Counted from the first letter of the stretch, positions 1 to 8,442 are shown. The stretch: 64,000 bases of DNA from an uncultured Oscillospiraceae bacterium (GCA_905193225.1 CAJJNV010000003.1:32573-96572), one strand, 5' to 3'. Numbers and translations: made by a program. The notes: generated by a model not told the origin, from the letters alone.

Positions 1-310
1 CATGACACCGGTACATCTCCACCGCAGTAATCGGAAAATACACCGCCGACCAAAAAAGATAAAGCACTAATATCCGCTTCAGGTAGTTCTTTACCGTGCT
101 GCCGTTTACGGGGCTTACTCCCGCCCTTTTAAAAAGCAGAAATCCGGAGGAAATAAAGAAAAAAGGCACAGCCACGCGGCAGATACAGTTTACAAGGAAG
201 GAATTCACACGGCTGTCGTATGAAGCGAGAGGAGATGTATGTATACAAACGATCATAACGGCACACATAATTTTTACAAGGTCGATAGAATGGTAATAAT
301 TCTTTTTCAT
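1..310 (-). CDS. Acyltransferase-3 family membrane protein, N-terminal part (cut by window edge)
   Basis: The minus strand reads from an ATG at 310 to the window edge without a stop, giving about 103 residues. The start MKKNYYHSIDLVKIMCAVMI, followed by CIHTSP and the FFFISSGFLLFK segment, matches the first two membrane helices of acyltransferase-3 proteins, which O-acylate surface polysaccharides, peptidoglycan or small molecules at the membrane. The conserved His after helix 1 (CIHT) is present. A GAGAGG ribosome site lies about 4 bases upstream. The gene is downstream of a cyclic-di-GMP-I riboswitch and a terminator, so expression probably follows the second messenger. The acceptor substrate cannot be told from this fragment. 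Confidence 0.8.
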   Translation of the reverse strand, partial: MKKNYYHSIDLVKIMCAVMIVCIHTSPLASYDSRVNSFLVNCICRVAVPFFFISSGFLLFKRAGVSPVNGSTVKNYLKRILVLYLFWSAVYFPITAVEMYRCH

Positions 311-340
311 TTTCCTCTCACCTCTCAATCATCTGTTGCT

Positions 341-396
341 AAAATAAAAAAGACTGCAACAAATACAAATTCGAAAATCTGTATCAATTGCAGTCT
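341..396 (-). terminator. Riboswitch-linked intrinsic terminator
   Basis: On the minus strand a long hairpin has arms AGACTGCAA and TTGCAGTCT, an inner stem ATACAGATT / AATTTGTAT and a TTCG loop, followed at once by TTTTTTATTTT. It lies between the riboswitch aptamer and the acyltransferase start at 310, so it is the likely expression platform. Confidence 0.85.
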
Positions 397-436
397 GTCA
401 ACCATAGTTTATTCAAGCGGCCGAACATTGCAGGTT

Positions 437-541
437 TCATATCAACCGATACAAAACAACGCTTTAAAAAATCCCGTCGGCTTAAACCTTAGGCACAATG
501 ACTTTGTGTCCTTGTCTTTCGACAAGTTTACCCATAATATT
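437..541 (-). promoter_or_regulatory. Cyclic-di-GMP-I (GEMM-I) riboswitch aptamer
   Basis: Read on the minus strand, the leader has the GEMM-I order: GGGTAAAC, a stem CTTGTC / GACAAG closed by a GAAA tetraloop, then GGACACAAAGTC, then the tetraloop receptor-like GCCTAAGG and a second stem CCGA...TCGG. It begins at the predicted start of a strong promoter and ends about 40 bases before an intrinsic terminator. The core GACRCAAAGYC and CCTAA match the family; P2 is somewhat AT-rich. Whether the ligand turns the downstream acyltransferase on or off is not decided by the sequence. Ligand preference (c-di-GMP or cGAMP) also remains open. Confidence 0.8.
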
Positions 542-547
542 TATATA

Positions 548-576
548 AATATACACTAAATTGCCTGTTTTGTCAA
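548..576 (-). promoter_or_regulatory. SigA-type promoter of the riboswitch leader
   Basis: TTGACA (576-571), a 17-base spacer and TATATT (553-548) on the minus strand. The predicted start point, near 541, is exactly the 5' end of the aptamer. Confidence 0.8.
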
Positions 577-803
577 GTTTTTATTTTGACGGCTTACATT
601 ACATACAAGATTATAGACAAGGAGGTTTTTTTGTGATAAAATCATTTTGATAATATTTTTTCTCCGTCCGTTTAAATCGGCGGGGTCGGCGGTTTTTTAA
701 ACGGCGGCAGGCCTTTCACCCGCTCGGCCAGGCGCAGAACAAAACAAAAGCAAAAGAAAAGCAACATAAGAAGCGGATAAAACACGCATAGGGAGATGAA
801 TTT
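577..803. other. Leader region of the plus-strand acyltransferase; no gene seen
   Basis: This AT-rich stretch separates the two divergent acyltransferases. It holds a possible hairpin at 667-704 (arms CCGTTTAA / TTAAACGG) and, at 620-645, an AGGAGG followed by a five-codon frame starting at GTG, which is probably chance. No clear plus-strand promoter was identified. Confidence 0.35.
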
Positions 804-1823
804 GTGGAAAGAGATAAGCTCACCGATATGCTCAAAGGCTATGCCTGCCTTTTGGTTGTTTTCGGGCATATAATAATCGGCATAAGGACCTCCGGAATGG
901 CAGTGCCGGGCATGCTGCCTTTAACCGAAAAATTTATCTGGTCCTTCCACATCGACCTTTTTATGTTCCTATCGGGATATGTTTACAGCATTACCGGAGG
1001 CATCTCCCACGCAAAAAGCCGCATAAGCTTTATACTTTCAAAGCTTTTAAACCTTGGGATCCCCTATTTTGTTTTTTCGGCCGCATATATCGCCGTCAAC
1101 AGTCTCACCCCAGGTGTCAACAACGAAAACAGCCTTTCGGACATACTGAAAATATGGTACAGCCCGGTTGCTCAATACTGGTTCATTTTCGCCCTATTCT
1201 GGCTGTTTGTTATCTATGCCCTTCTTTCAAGATTCATTTCAAACATCGCCATAACCGTTCTTCTTTATGCGGCGTTTTTGCTTTTTAAATTTTTCGGAGT
1301 AAATTTAGGATTTCTCGATTCTTCTTTCAACTGCGTGCTGGCCTTCGGAATCGGCACCTGCCTTAAATCGCTGAATGTTCAAAAGCTTCATCCGATTTTG
1401 AGGATAGGTATAGTGATCTTCCACGCTGCCGCAGCAACTTTAGCCATTAAAACGGCATTTTACGATAATTTTCTAATGGACGATGTGTTAACCCTGCTCG
1501 GGATTTTTTCGTCGGTATGTTTCATCTCCCTTTTTGTCGATTTTCAGCCAATTTCACACTCCCTCATTTATATATGCAAATACTCCTTCCCCATATATCT
1601 TCTGCACACCTTTTTCACCGCCGCAACAAGAATACTGCTTTTGAAAATGGGTATACAAAACCTTGCGCTTCACATCTGCGCCGCTTGTGTATCAGGTATT
1701 CTTTTCCCCATACTCATCGCAAAGCTCTTTTCCCGCTTGCCGTACCTTGATTTCTTTTTCTATCCGTCGAGATCGGTCAAAAAAATAAAGGCGGCAAAGG
1801 AAAGCTGCTCAGATCGGTCGTAA
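804..1823 (+). CDS. Acyltransferase-3 family membrane protein
   Basis: A 339-residue integral membrane protein of the acyltransferase-3 family. The start MERDKLTDMLKGYACLLVVFG and the FGHII segment with the conserved His, then FHIDLFMFLSGYVYS, are the family signature; about ten hydrophobic helices follow. The start is GTG at 804 with GGGAG at 791-795; an ATG at 796 is out of frame. The basic, hydrophilic tail (SVKKIKAAKES) should be cytoplasmic. Proteins of this family transfer acetyl or other acyl groups to cell-surface glycans. It is divergent from the acyltransferase at the left edge; the two are different genes, since this one has no riboswitch in its leader. The substrate is unknown. 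Confidence 0.88.
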   Translation: MERDKLTDMLKGYACLLVVFGHIIIGIRTSGMAVPGMLPLTEKFIWSFHIDLFMFLSGYVYSITGGISHAKSRISFILSKLLNLGIPYFVFSAAYIAVNSLTPGVNNENSLSDILKIWYSPVAQYWFIFALFWLFVIYALLSRFISNIAITVLLYAAFLLFKFFGVNLGFLDSSFNCVLAFGIGTCLKSLNVQKLHPILRIGIVIFHAAAATLAIKTAFYDNFLMDDVLTLLGIFSSVCFISLFVDFQPISHSLIYICKYSFPIYLLHTFFTAATRILLLKMGIQNLALHICAACVSGILFPILIAKLFSRLPYLDFFFYPSRSVKKIKAAKESCSDRS

Positions 1824-1878
1824 AATCGAGGGTATCTCTTTCGGACGTTTCATATTGTTATGATGCGCCCCATTGCGT

Positions 1879-1954
1879 CTGTTGCTTAAGCAACAGGCGG
1901 TCGAACAACGTACGGTTTTGTTCGTCCCTTTTCCCGTGCGGCATCGCGTTCATC
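1879..1954 (+). repeat. Long copy of a dispersed extragenic repeat, with an 18-bp palindrome
   Basis: CTGTTGCTTAAGCAACAG (1879-1896) is a perfect palindrome. The bases from 1888 to 1954 match the complement of 54486-54552 with about 6 differences in 67. Weaker similarity continues to about 1990 (ATAGGCG, ATTT-ACGC). The minus strand of both copies can be read as NAMPHGKRDE-(Q/R)-NRT. Short copies of its TTAAGCA end are at 5578, 14577, 33072 and 54276. The rest of the 1824-2055 gap shows nothing else recognisable. Confidence 0.7.
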
Positions 1955-2055
1955 GCTCATAGGCGGCATAACGAGCAATTTAACGCAGTATGTGGGGATT
2001 TTTCTCCGCCAAAATCGTGTTCGTATGTGTACATTATGGTTAACACCCTAAGGCC

Positions 2056-2084
2056 TTGTAAAACACCCGAAAGAGTGGTAAAAT
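2056..2084 (+). promoter_or_regulatory. Promoter of the beta-CASP nuclease-lacI pair
   Basis: TTGTAA (2056-2061), 17-base spacer, TAAAAT (2079-2084), 32 bases before the ATG at 2117. The ribosome site AAAGGATGG follows. Confidence 0.6.
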
Positions 2085-2116
2085 AAAACAAAAAATCCCG
2101 AAAGGATGGTTAATAT

Positions 2117-3721
2117 ATGAAGCTAATGTTTTTGGGCGCTGCCCACGAAGTTACCGGTTCCTGCACACTGCTTACCGCCTGCGGTAAAAATATTCTCATA
2201 GATTGCGGAATGGAGCAGGGTCCCGACACATTCTTAAACAGCGACATTCCGGTCGCTCCCGGTCAGATCGACTGTATTCTGCTCACCCACGCCCACATCG
2301 ACCACTCCGGCAAACTCCCTCTGCTTTGCTCTCAGGGATTTGAAGGACCTATATATTCCACCAAAGCCACATCAAAGCTTTGTTCTATAATGCTGCTCGA
2401 TTCGGCCCATATTCAGGAATTTGAAGCCGAATGGCGCAACCGTAAGGCAAAGCGTGCCGGAAGCCACCCCTACATTCCCCTTTACACCACCGAGGACGCC
2501 CAGAAGTGCATCACCCAGTTCGTCGGCTGCGATTACGGCAAGGATTACGAAATAGTTGACGGCATAAGCATAAGCTTTATGGACGCGGGACACCTTCTCG
2601 GCTCGTCCTCCATAATAATCTCGGTAACCGAGCAGGGAAAGACCGAAAAGCTCATTTTTTCGGGAGATATCGGCAATATCGACCGTCCTCTCATACGCGA
2701 TCCCGGCACTCCCCCTCCCGCCGATTATCTTGTTATAGAATCGACCTACGGCGACCGGCTGCACGGCGAGCGTCCCGATTATGTCATCCAGCTTTCAAAA
2801 ATCTTAAACGAAACCTTTGAGCGGGGCGGGAATGTGGTCATTCCCTCCTTTGCGGTGGGAAGAACCCAGGAGCTGCTTTATATAATCCGCGAAATAAAGG
2901 AAAAAAAGCTTGTTAAAACCCTGCCCGATTTTACCGTCTATGTGGACAGTCCCCTTGCTGTGGAGACCACCCATATCTACGACAACAATATGACCGAATA
3001 TTACGACGAAGAAACCCTTGGCCTTGTTAAAAAGGGCATTAACCCAATCTTTTTCGAGGGACTCAAGGTTGCGGTCACAAGCGACGAATCGAGAATGATA
3101 AACGACGACAAACGACCCAAGGTCATTTTATCGGCCAGCGGAATGTGCGAGGCAGGGCGTATCCGCCACCATCTAAAGCACAATCTCTGGAGAGCCGAGT
3201 CCACCATACTTTTCGTGGGATACCAGGCGGTAGGAACTCTCGGCCGCGCCATTGTTGAGGGTGAAAAGCAGGTCAAGCTTTTCGGCGAACCCATATCGGT
3301 CAATGCACATATCGAGCAGCTGGCGGGAATTTCCGGCCACGCCGACAAGGACGGTCTTTTTAAATATGCCTCGGCCGCCGCAAAGGGCGCAAAACATGTC
3401 TTTGTTAACCACGGAAACGACCTTGTGACCACCGACTTTGCAAACTATCTTTCGGAAAAATTGGGTGTAAAGGCCACCGCCCCCTACACAGGAAGCATAT
3501 ACGATCTTGAAAGCGGTATTTGTCTTTGCGAAGGCAATAAAACCCACATCGAAAAGCCGGTAAACAAATCAGGCTTTGCCGCCTCTCCCGCCTTTGACCG
3601 CCTGACCGAGGCCGCCAAAAAACTTCAGCTTGTGGTGGGCAGAAACCGCGGCGGCGCAAACAAGGATCTTGCCAAATTTGCCGATCAGATACTCGCCCTT
3701 TGCGAAAAGTGGGACAGATAG
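2117..3721 (+). CDS. Beta-CASP metallo-beta-lactamase-fold RNA hydrolase
   Basis: A 534-residue cytoplasmic protein of the MBL-fold / beta-CASP family (CPSF-73 and RNase J relatives; bacterial examples are annotated as MBL fold RNA metallo-hydrolases). The zinc motif HAHIDHS begins at residue 58 (H58, H60, D62, H63). GHLLGSSS and SGDIGN give further ligands, SASGMCEAGRI is the beta-CASP signature and SGHADKDGL the C-terminal RMMBL histidine motif. It probably cleaves RNA 5' or 3' ends; the target is unknown. About 60 residues beyond the core end in a helical tail (AAKKLQLVVGRN). The gene is 3 bases upstream of a LacI-type regulator and shares its transcript. Confidence 0.88.
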   Translation: MKLMFLGAAHEVTGSCTLLTACGKNILIDCGMEQGPDTFLNSDIPVAPGQIDCILLTHAHIDHSGKLPLLCSQGFEGPIYSTKATSKLCSIMLLDSAHIQEFEAEWRNRKAKRAGSHPYIPLYTTEDAQKCITQFVGCDYGKDYEIVDGISISFMDAGHLLGSSSIIISVTEQGKTEKLIFSGDIGNIDRPLIRDPGTPPPADYLVIESTYGDRLHGERPDYVIQLSKILNETFERGGNVVIPSFAVGRTQELLYIIREIKEKKLVKTLPDFTVYVDSPLAVETTHIYDNNMTEYYDEETLGLVKKGINPIFFEGLKVAVTSDESRMINDDKRPKVILSASGMCEAGRIRHHLKHNLWRAESTILFVGYQAVGTLGRAIVEGEKQVKLFGEPISVNAHIEQLAGISGHADKDGLFKYASAAAKGAKHVFVNHGNDLVTTDFANYLSEKLGVKATAPYTGSIYDLESGICLCEGNKTHIEKPVNKSGFAASPAFDRLTEAAKKLQLVVGRNRGGANKDLAKFADQILALCEKWDR

Positions 3722-3724
3722 CAT

Positions 3725-4816
3725 ATGTCGGAAAATCGAATTGTCACAATATACGATGTTGCGGCGGCAGCGGGCGTTTCCATTGCTACCGTCAACCGTG
3801 CGCTTAACAACAAACCGCGCATAAGCGAAGCCACCAGGGCGCGGGTAATAAAAACGGCCGCCGAGCTTGGATATACCGCCAACAAAGCGGCTCAGGCTCT
3901 TTCGAGAAAGGCCATAAAAATAGGCATAATCATATGTGACACCATTCCCGAGGTTCAGCAGGGCGTTCTTTCGGGAATGAAACGGGCCATTGCCGAGCTT
4001 TCGACCCTTAATGTCTTTTGCGAAATATATATTGTCGAAAAGGACAAAAAGAACAGCTTTTTAGGCTACAAACGAGGGTTCGACAAGTTCCGCAAGGCAA
4101 GGGTCAACGGTATCATAATCTTCACCGGCGATGAGCAGCCGAAACAGCGGGAAGAAATTGATTCCCTTTCAAAGGACGGCATTTTAACCGCCACCATAGT
4201 AACCGACATTCCCGAAAGCAAACGGGTACTTTCGGTCAGATGCAACGGTTTTTGCGAGGGACAAATGGCAGCCGAAATACTCGCAATGCTCATACCAAAC
4301 GGCAAAGCGGCCATTTTCGGAAGCTCGGCCGACATTGCCATTTGCGCCGAAAACATCGCGGGATTTAAAAAGGGTTGCGACAACTTCGGCCTTTCTTTAG
4401 GACCGATTTTTGAAAACCACGACGACCCGCAGCTTGCCTATCTCGCCGTCGACAAGCTTGTTAAAAGCCATCCCGATGTGGGCGGCATATACATCTGCTC
4501 TGCAAACTCTGATTCTGTTTGCAGACGTATAGAAGAGCTGGGGTTTTTCGGCAAATACAAGATAATTTCCACCGATCTTTTTGAAGGTGTCAGCCACAAC
4601 ATCGAAAAAGGCATAATAAACGCCACACTCTTCCAAAACCTCGAGAAGCAGGGCGAGGTGGTGGTCAAGACGTTTTACAAAATGCTTTGCGGAGAACTTT
4701 CCGCCGATCCCGAGGAGATACTCTTTATCCCCGAGGTCATTATGAAAAGCAACAAAAATTTTGTTATCGAGCGCACCAACAAAGAAAACGCGATTGACAA
4801 AGACGCGAAATTTTGA
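3725..4816 (+). CDS. LacI-family transcriptional regulator
   Basis: A 363-residue protein. Residues 7-28 (TIYDVAAAAGVSIATVNRAL) form the LacI helix-turn-helix and its hinge-side helix; the rest is a periplasmic-binding-protein-like sugar sensor domain (IGIIICDT, VNGIIIFTGDE, PNGKAAIFGSSADI). Family members repress or activate carbohydrate genes by binding palindromes near promoters. The start ATG overlaps no upstream gene but lies only 3 bases after the nuclease stop, with a weak ribosome site inside that gene's end. No obvious sugar transporter is adjacent, so its regulon is not clear; the mannosidase genes elsewhere in the window are possible but unproven targets. Confidence 0.9.
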   Translation: MSENRIVTIYDVAAAAGVSIATVNRALNNKPRISEATRARVIKTAAELGYTANKAAQALSRKAIKIGIIICDTIPEVQQGVLSGMKRAIAELSTLNVFCEIYIVEKDKKNSFLGYKRGFDKFRKARVNGIIIFTGDEQPKQREEIDSLSKDGILTATIVTDIPESKRVLSVRCNGFCEGQMAAEILAMLIPNGKAAIFGSSADIAICAENIAGFKKGCDNFGLSLGPIFENHDDPQLAYLAVDKLVKSHPDVGGIYICSANSDSVCRRIEELGFFGKYKIISTDLFEGVSHNIEKGIINATLFQNLEKQGEVVVKTFYKMLCGELSADPEEILFIPEVIMKSNKNFVIERTNKENAIDKDAKF

Positions 4817-4822
4817 TAGAAT
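4794..4822 (+). promoter_or_regulatory. Promoter of the cyclophilin lipoprotein gene
   Basis: TTGACA (4794-4799), 17-base spacer, TAGAAT (4817-4822). The -35 lies inside the 3' end of the lacI-type gene. The leader also carries a short GC stem (CTTCGGCAAAACGCCGAAG) near 4850. Confidence 0.7.
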
Positions 4823-4926
4823 GTTTTCGTACATTTTAATCGTTGCGCCCTTCGGCAAAACGCCGAAGCCCCAACCCTTGGCAGGGGAAAATATCAACGA
4901 ACAAACTGATTTAAGGAGTAATCGCA

Positions 4927-5574
4927 GTGAAAAAATTCTTATCGCTTTTACTGTCAGCCATGCTGATCGTGGCGGGACTTACATCCTGCGGCACCGATTC
5001 AACATCCGGCGCAGAAGCCTCGTCAAACACCGCAGGCTCAAAAGAAAATTCAACGGAGGAAACAAAAAATATGCTTACAGGAAAACATCACGTAGAAATA
5101 GCCGTTAAGGACAAAGGCGTTATTGCAGTTGAGCTTGACGCCGACACCGCTCCCATTACGGTCACAAACTTTGTGGAGCTTGCAAACAGCGGATTTTACG
5201 ACGGACTGACCTTCCACCGCATAATCGAAGGATTTATGATCCAGGGCGGAGACCCCAAGGGCGACGGAACAGGCGGCTCGGACAAAAAAATTAAGGGTGA
5301 ATTTGCCGCAAACGGAATCAAAAACGACATCAGCCATGAGCGCGGAGTTATCTCTATGGCCCGTTCCTCGGCATACAACAGCGCATCTTCTCAGTTCTTT
5401 ATTATGCACAAAACTTCCACCCATTTAGACGGACAGTATGCCGCCTTCGGCCATGTAACAAGCGGTATGGACATTGTGGACGATCTGGCCGAAAATACCC
5501 CCGTTTCGGACAGCGACGGTACCGTTCTAAAGGCAAATCAGCCTGTCATCGAAAGCATCAAGGTAATCGACTGA
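4927..5574 (+). CDS. Cyclophilin-type peptidyl-prolyl isomerase, lipoprotein
   Basis: A 215-residue protein. A signal peptide ends in the lipobox LTSC (Cys21), predicting a lipid-anchored protein on the outer face of the membrane. A linker of about 35 polar residues follows, then a cyclophilin domain from about residue 55 with FHRIIEGFMIQGGDP, the glycine turn GTGGSD, and SARSSAYNSASSQFFI-like (MARSSAYNSASSQFFIM) active-site segments. It should catalyse proline cis-trans isomerisation of exported proteins. The start is GTG at 4927 with AAGGAG upstream. It has its own promoter, and a strong terminator follows at 5651. Confidence 0.92.
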   Translation: MKKFLSLLLSAMLIVAGLTSCGTDSTSGAEASSNTAGSKENSTEETKNMLTGKHHVEIAVKDKGVIAVELDADTAPITVTNFVELANSGFYDGLTFHRIIEGFMIQGGDPKGDGTGGSDKKIKGEFAANGIKNDISHERGVISMARSSAYNSASSQFFIMHKTSTHLDGQYAAFGHVTSGMDIVDDLAENTPVSDSDGTVLKANQPVIESIKVID

Positions 5575-5577
5575 TTT

Positions 5578-5612
5578 TTAAGCAGCAGGCAGTCGGGTAC
5601 CGATTGCTTTAA
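5578..5612. repeat. Short copy of the dispersed TTAAGCA repeat
   Basis: TTAAGCAGCAGGCAGTCGG leads to an inner stem TCGG-GTA-CCGA and ends in TTGCTTTAA, so both ends are complementary. It shares AAGCAGCAGGC with the copies at 1888 and 14577. Confidence 0.55.
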
Positions 5613-5650
5613 CCTAAAACAGTCTTAAGTTTTTAAAAGGCAATTTAAAA

Positions 5651-5677
5651 GCGACGGAACATTCCGTCGCTTTTTTT
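5651..5677 (+). terminator. Intrinsic terminator after the cyclophilin gene
   Basis: GCGACGGAA-CA-TTCCGTCGC followed by TTTTTTT. On the other strand a TTTT run also follows, so it may serve recD2 too. Confidence 0.85.
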
Positions 5678-5770
5678 GTTGCTTTAAACCCGTACTGTGC
5701 GCCGTTCCCTTTTTTGAAGGCGTCAGCGCTGTTTATCAATCGGCCGCGGATTTTTAACCCGCTCGCAATT

Positions 5771-7987
5771 TCAGCTTTCCGAAAGGAGGGTGGAAAGAGC
5801 GGTATACCGCAGGGTCTTTCGATCGTTTTCGGCCATTCTTGTAACCGTTTGCTCGGTTCCCACAAGCACAAGCAGCTTCTTTGCTCTGGTAACGCCTGTG
5901 TAAAGCAGGTTTCTGAACATCAGCTGAGGAGGGATACCCACCGTCGGAATGATCACGCAATCGTATTCGCTGCCCTGGCTCTTGTGCACCGTAACGGCAA
6001 ATGCCTTATCCAGATCGTCCGATTCGCTGCCGGTATACATGGCCGTTTTATCTCCGAATTTAACACAAACGACCCCCGCCGCCCGATCGATATATTTAAG
6101 CACGCCTATGTCTCCGTTAAAGACCCCTGTTCCCTGCTTTCCGTCGTCGGCCGTCCATACGGTGTCATAGTTGTTGCGGGTCTGTATGACCTTGTCTCCC
6201 ACACGGAGGTTGGCCCGCTCGGTTCTGATTTCGTCCTTTCCAAACTCGGCGGGATTAAGCAGCTCGCAAAGCCGTTCGTTTAAGGCGGCGGTGCCGGTTT
6301 CTCCCTTTCTCGACGGGCAGAGCACCTGAATATCTTTAAGCGGATCAAAGCCGTAGGCCGCCGGCAGTCTCCTGGCGCAAAGATCGGCAACAAGCTTTGC
6401 AGCACGCAGAGGATTTTCCTCCCTGACAAGGAAGAAATCTCCCTCTTTTTTGGAATACTCGGGGCTTTTTCCGCCGACGATCAGATGAGCATTGGTCACG
6501 ATCCTGCTTTGCATTGCCTGACGGAAAATTTTATCGAGACAAACCACCGGCAGCTTTCCGCTGTCGAAAAGATCTCCCAGCACATTGCCCGCTCCAACGG
6601 CAGGCAGCTGATTGCGGTCGCCCACCATTATCAGCCGACATCCAAGCTTCATGGCCTTTAAAAGTGCGGCAAAAAGCAGGCTGTCGACCATCGAAAGCTC
6701 GTCGACAATAACCGCATCGGCATCAAGCTGATTTTGCTCGTTTTTGCCGAAAACAAGGTTGCCGTTTTCCTCCCGTCCCGCGTCGAGCAGGCGGTGGAGG
6801 GTCTTGGCCTCGTATCCCGTAAGGTCGCTCATACGCTGGGCCGCGCGGCCGGTTGGCGCGGCAAGGAAAAAATCCATCCCCTGCTGCTCCAAAATTGTTA
6901 TAATGGCCTTCAGCGTGGTGGTTTTTCCGGTGCCGGGGCCGCCTGTCAGAATGAGTATTCCCTTTGAAAGGGCAGTGACAATGGCCTGTTTCTGATGCTC
7001 GTCATACTCTATTCCGTTGACCCTTTCGATGGCGTCGATCTGATTTTCAATGGCGGTTATGGGAATGGGCGGATATTCGAGTATTGTTTTCATTCGCCCG
7101 GCGGTATAGCTTTCGGCCTCAAAATATTTATAAAGTGCGATAAATTCCTTTTGTTCCCTCTCAAAACTTGCGGCCTTTCCCCTTTCGCAAAGGCGGTCGC
7201 AGGCAATATCCGCCGAATCGGCCGAAACGCCCAAAAGCTGCGCCGCAAGAGAAACCACCTTATCCCTCGGCAAGCAGGTGTGGCCGTTTGAAAGATTATG
7301 GCGCAGTATATATATTATTCCGCTTTCGACCCTGAAATCGTTGTCGCTTGAAACGCCGAGGTTTCTTGCCACGGCATCGGCGCGGTCAAAGGAAAATCCT
7401 ATCTCGTCGCTGCAAAGCTCATAGGGATTCTCGTTTATCCGTTCGACCGAGCGGTTTCCGAATCGCTTATAAATTCTCAGACTCTCTTCGGTCGAAATGC
7501 CCATACCCACAAAATGAAGCATGGTTTCCCTTATTCCGGCCGCGTTTTTATATTCCTGTCCAATTCTTTCGGCCTTTTTGGGTGATATACCCTTTATCTG
7601 CGAAAGGCGGGAAGGCTCCTTTTCCATTATTTCAAGGGTGTTTTCGCCGAATCTCGCAACAATTTTTGCCGCCGTGGAGGGACCGATACCCTTGATTGCT
7701 CCCGCCGCAAGGTATTTGAGTATTGCCTCGGCGGTGGCGGGTCTTATATGTTCAAAGGAAAAGGCATGGAACTGCTCGCCGTACACCTTGTGGGTCTCGA
7801 ATTTTCCAAAAAGGCGCAGCATATCCCCTGCCGACAAAACCGGGAAGCTTCCCACGGCGGTGATTATATCGTAATCGGTATTGAATTTTAAAACGGTATA
7901 TCCGTTTTCGTCGTTGCGGTATGTAATGGCTTCGACCGTTCCTTCGATCTGTTCCGATTCGTCTTGTTCAAAACCGTTTTCCTGCAT
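5771..7987 (-). CDS. recD2: RecD2-type ATP-dependent DNA helicase
   Basis: About 738 residues in the RecD2 branch of superfamily 1 helicases, which act 5'-3' without RecBC in DNA repair. In order it shows an N-terminal OB-like segment (IEGTVEAITYRNDENGY), tandem helix-hairpin-helix region (IKGIGPSTAAKIV, IKGISPKKAERIG), Walker A GGPGTGKTTT near residue 350, Walker B VDELSMVDS, GDRNQLPAVGAGN and the SH3-bearing motif VHKSQGSEYD. Start at ATG 7987 is preferred because AAGGAAAAGG precedes it; the ATG at 8014 has no ribosome site. The promoter is at 8079-8107, overlapping the end of the upstream gene. Confidence 0.95.
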   Translation of the reverse strand: MQENGFEQDESEQIEGTVEAITYRNDENGYTVLKFNTDYDIITAVGSFPVLSAGDMLRLFGKFETHKVYGEQFHAFSFEHIRPATAEAILKYLAAGAIKGIGPSTAAKIVARFGENTLEIMEKEPSRLSQIKGISPKKAERIGQEYKNAAGIRETMLHFVGMGISTEESLRIYKRFGNRSVERINENPYELCSDEIGFSFDRADAVARNLGVSSDNDFRVESGIIYILRHNLSNGHTCLPRDKVVSLAAQLLGVSADSADIACDRLCERGKAASFEREQKEFIALYKYFEAESYTAGRMKTILEYPPIPITAIENQIDAIERVNGIEYDEHQKQAIVTALSKGILILTGGPGTGKTTTLKAIITILEQQGMDFFLAAPTGRAAQRMSDLTGYEAKTLHRLLDAGREENGNLVFGKNEQNQLDADAVIVDELSMVDSLLFAALLKAMKLGCRLIMVGDRNQLPAVGAGNVLGDLFDSGKLPVVCLDKIFRQAMQSRIVTNAHLIVGGKSPEYSKKEGDFFLVREENPLRAAKLVADLCARRLPAAYGFDPLKDIQVLCPSRKGETGTAALNERLCELLNPAEFGKDEIRTERANLRVGDKVIQTRNNYDTVWTADDGKQGTGVFNGDIGVLKYIDRAAGVVCVKFGDKTAMYTGSESDDLDKAFAVTVHKSQGSEYDCVIIPTVGIPPQLMFRNLLYTGVTRAKKLLVLVGTEQTVTRMAENDRKTLRYTALSTLLSES

Positions 7988-8078
7988 TTTGCGGCCTTTT
8001 CCTTCCCTTTGCATTTATTATGATCAACGCTTTCGGCTATACTCAAAGCCTCTTATGCAATCATATCATTTAAATTAT

Positions 8079-8107
8079 ATTATACACCATCGAGGAACTC
8101 TTTGCAA
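8079..8107 (-). promoter_or_regulatory. Promoter of recD2
   Basis: TTGCAA (8107-8102), 17-base spacer, TATAAT (8084-8079) on the minus strand, with a perfect -10 box. Confidence 0.7.
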
Positions 8108-8442
8108 ATACTATCGTGCATAAAATCCTTTAAACAATCGTCCTTGCAAAACGCAATACCTTCCCCGTCACAATATCTTTTGAGCACCGACGACTGAGCC
8201 CTTTCAAGTCCGCAATCCACAACCACAAATTCCACTTGATTTTTTTGGAAGGTAGGATCAAATCTTAGCTTTCCCCACATTATGCGGTCGGTTATCTGAG
8301 ACATATCGGTAATGGGAATGATTATAAAAGCCTTTTCTCCCCGATACGATGATGTCAGCCGCACGACAATTTTCATTACGATACAACTCAGTCCGTAAAC
8401 GGCCAGCAGCGAAACCGCTATGGTCAGAATTTCTTCGGTCAT
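8080..8442 (-). CDS. Unknown small membrane-anchored protein
   Basis: 120 residues that I do not recognise. One N-terminal helix (about residues 6-27, ILTIAVSLLAVYGLSCIVMK) is followed by a soluble domain with alternating hydrophobic strands (KAFIIIPITD, VEFVVVDCG) and four cysteines, suggesting an alpha/beta fold held to the inner face of the membrane. A GGGGG ribosome site lies 7 bases before the ATG. It ends where the recD2 promoter begins, so the two are transcribed in the same direction but may be independent. Confidence 0.65.
   Translation of the reverse strand: MTEEILTIAVSLLAVYGLSCIVMKIVVRLTSSYRGEKAFIIIPITDMSQITDRIMWGKLRFDPTFQKNQVEFVVVDCGLERAQSSVLKRYCDGEGIAFCKDDCLKDFMHDSICKEFLDGV

Noticed and set aside
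620..645. Five-codon frame with AGGAGG near the acyltransferase leader
   Set aside because: Too short to support; no conservation evidence, likely chance in AT-rich sequence.
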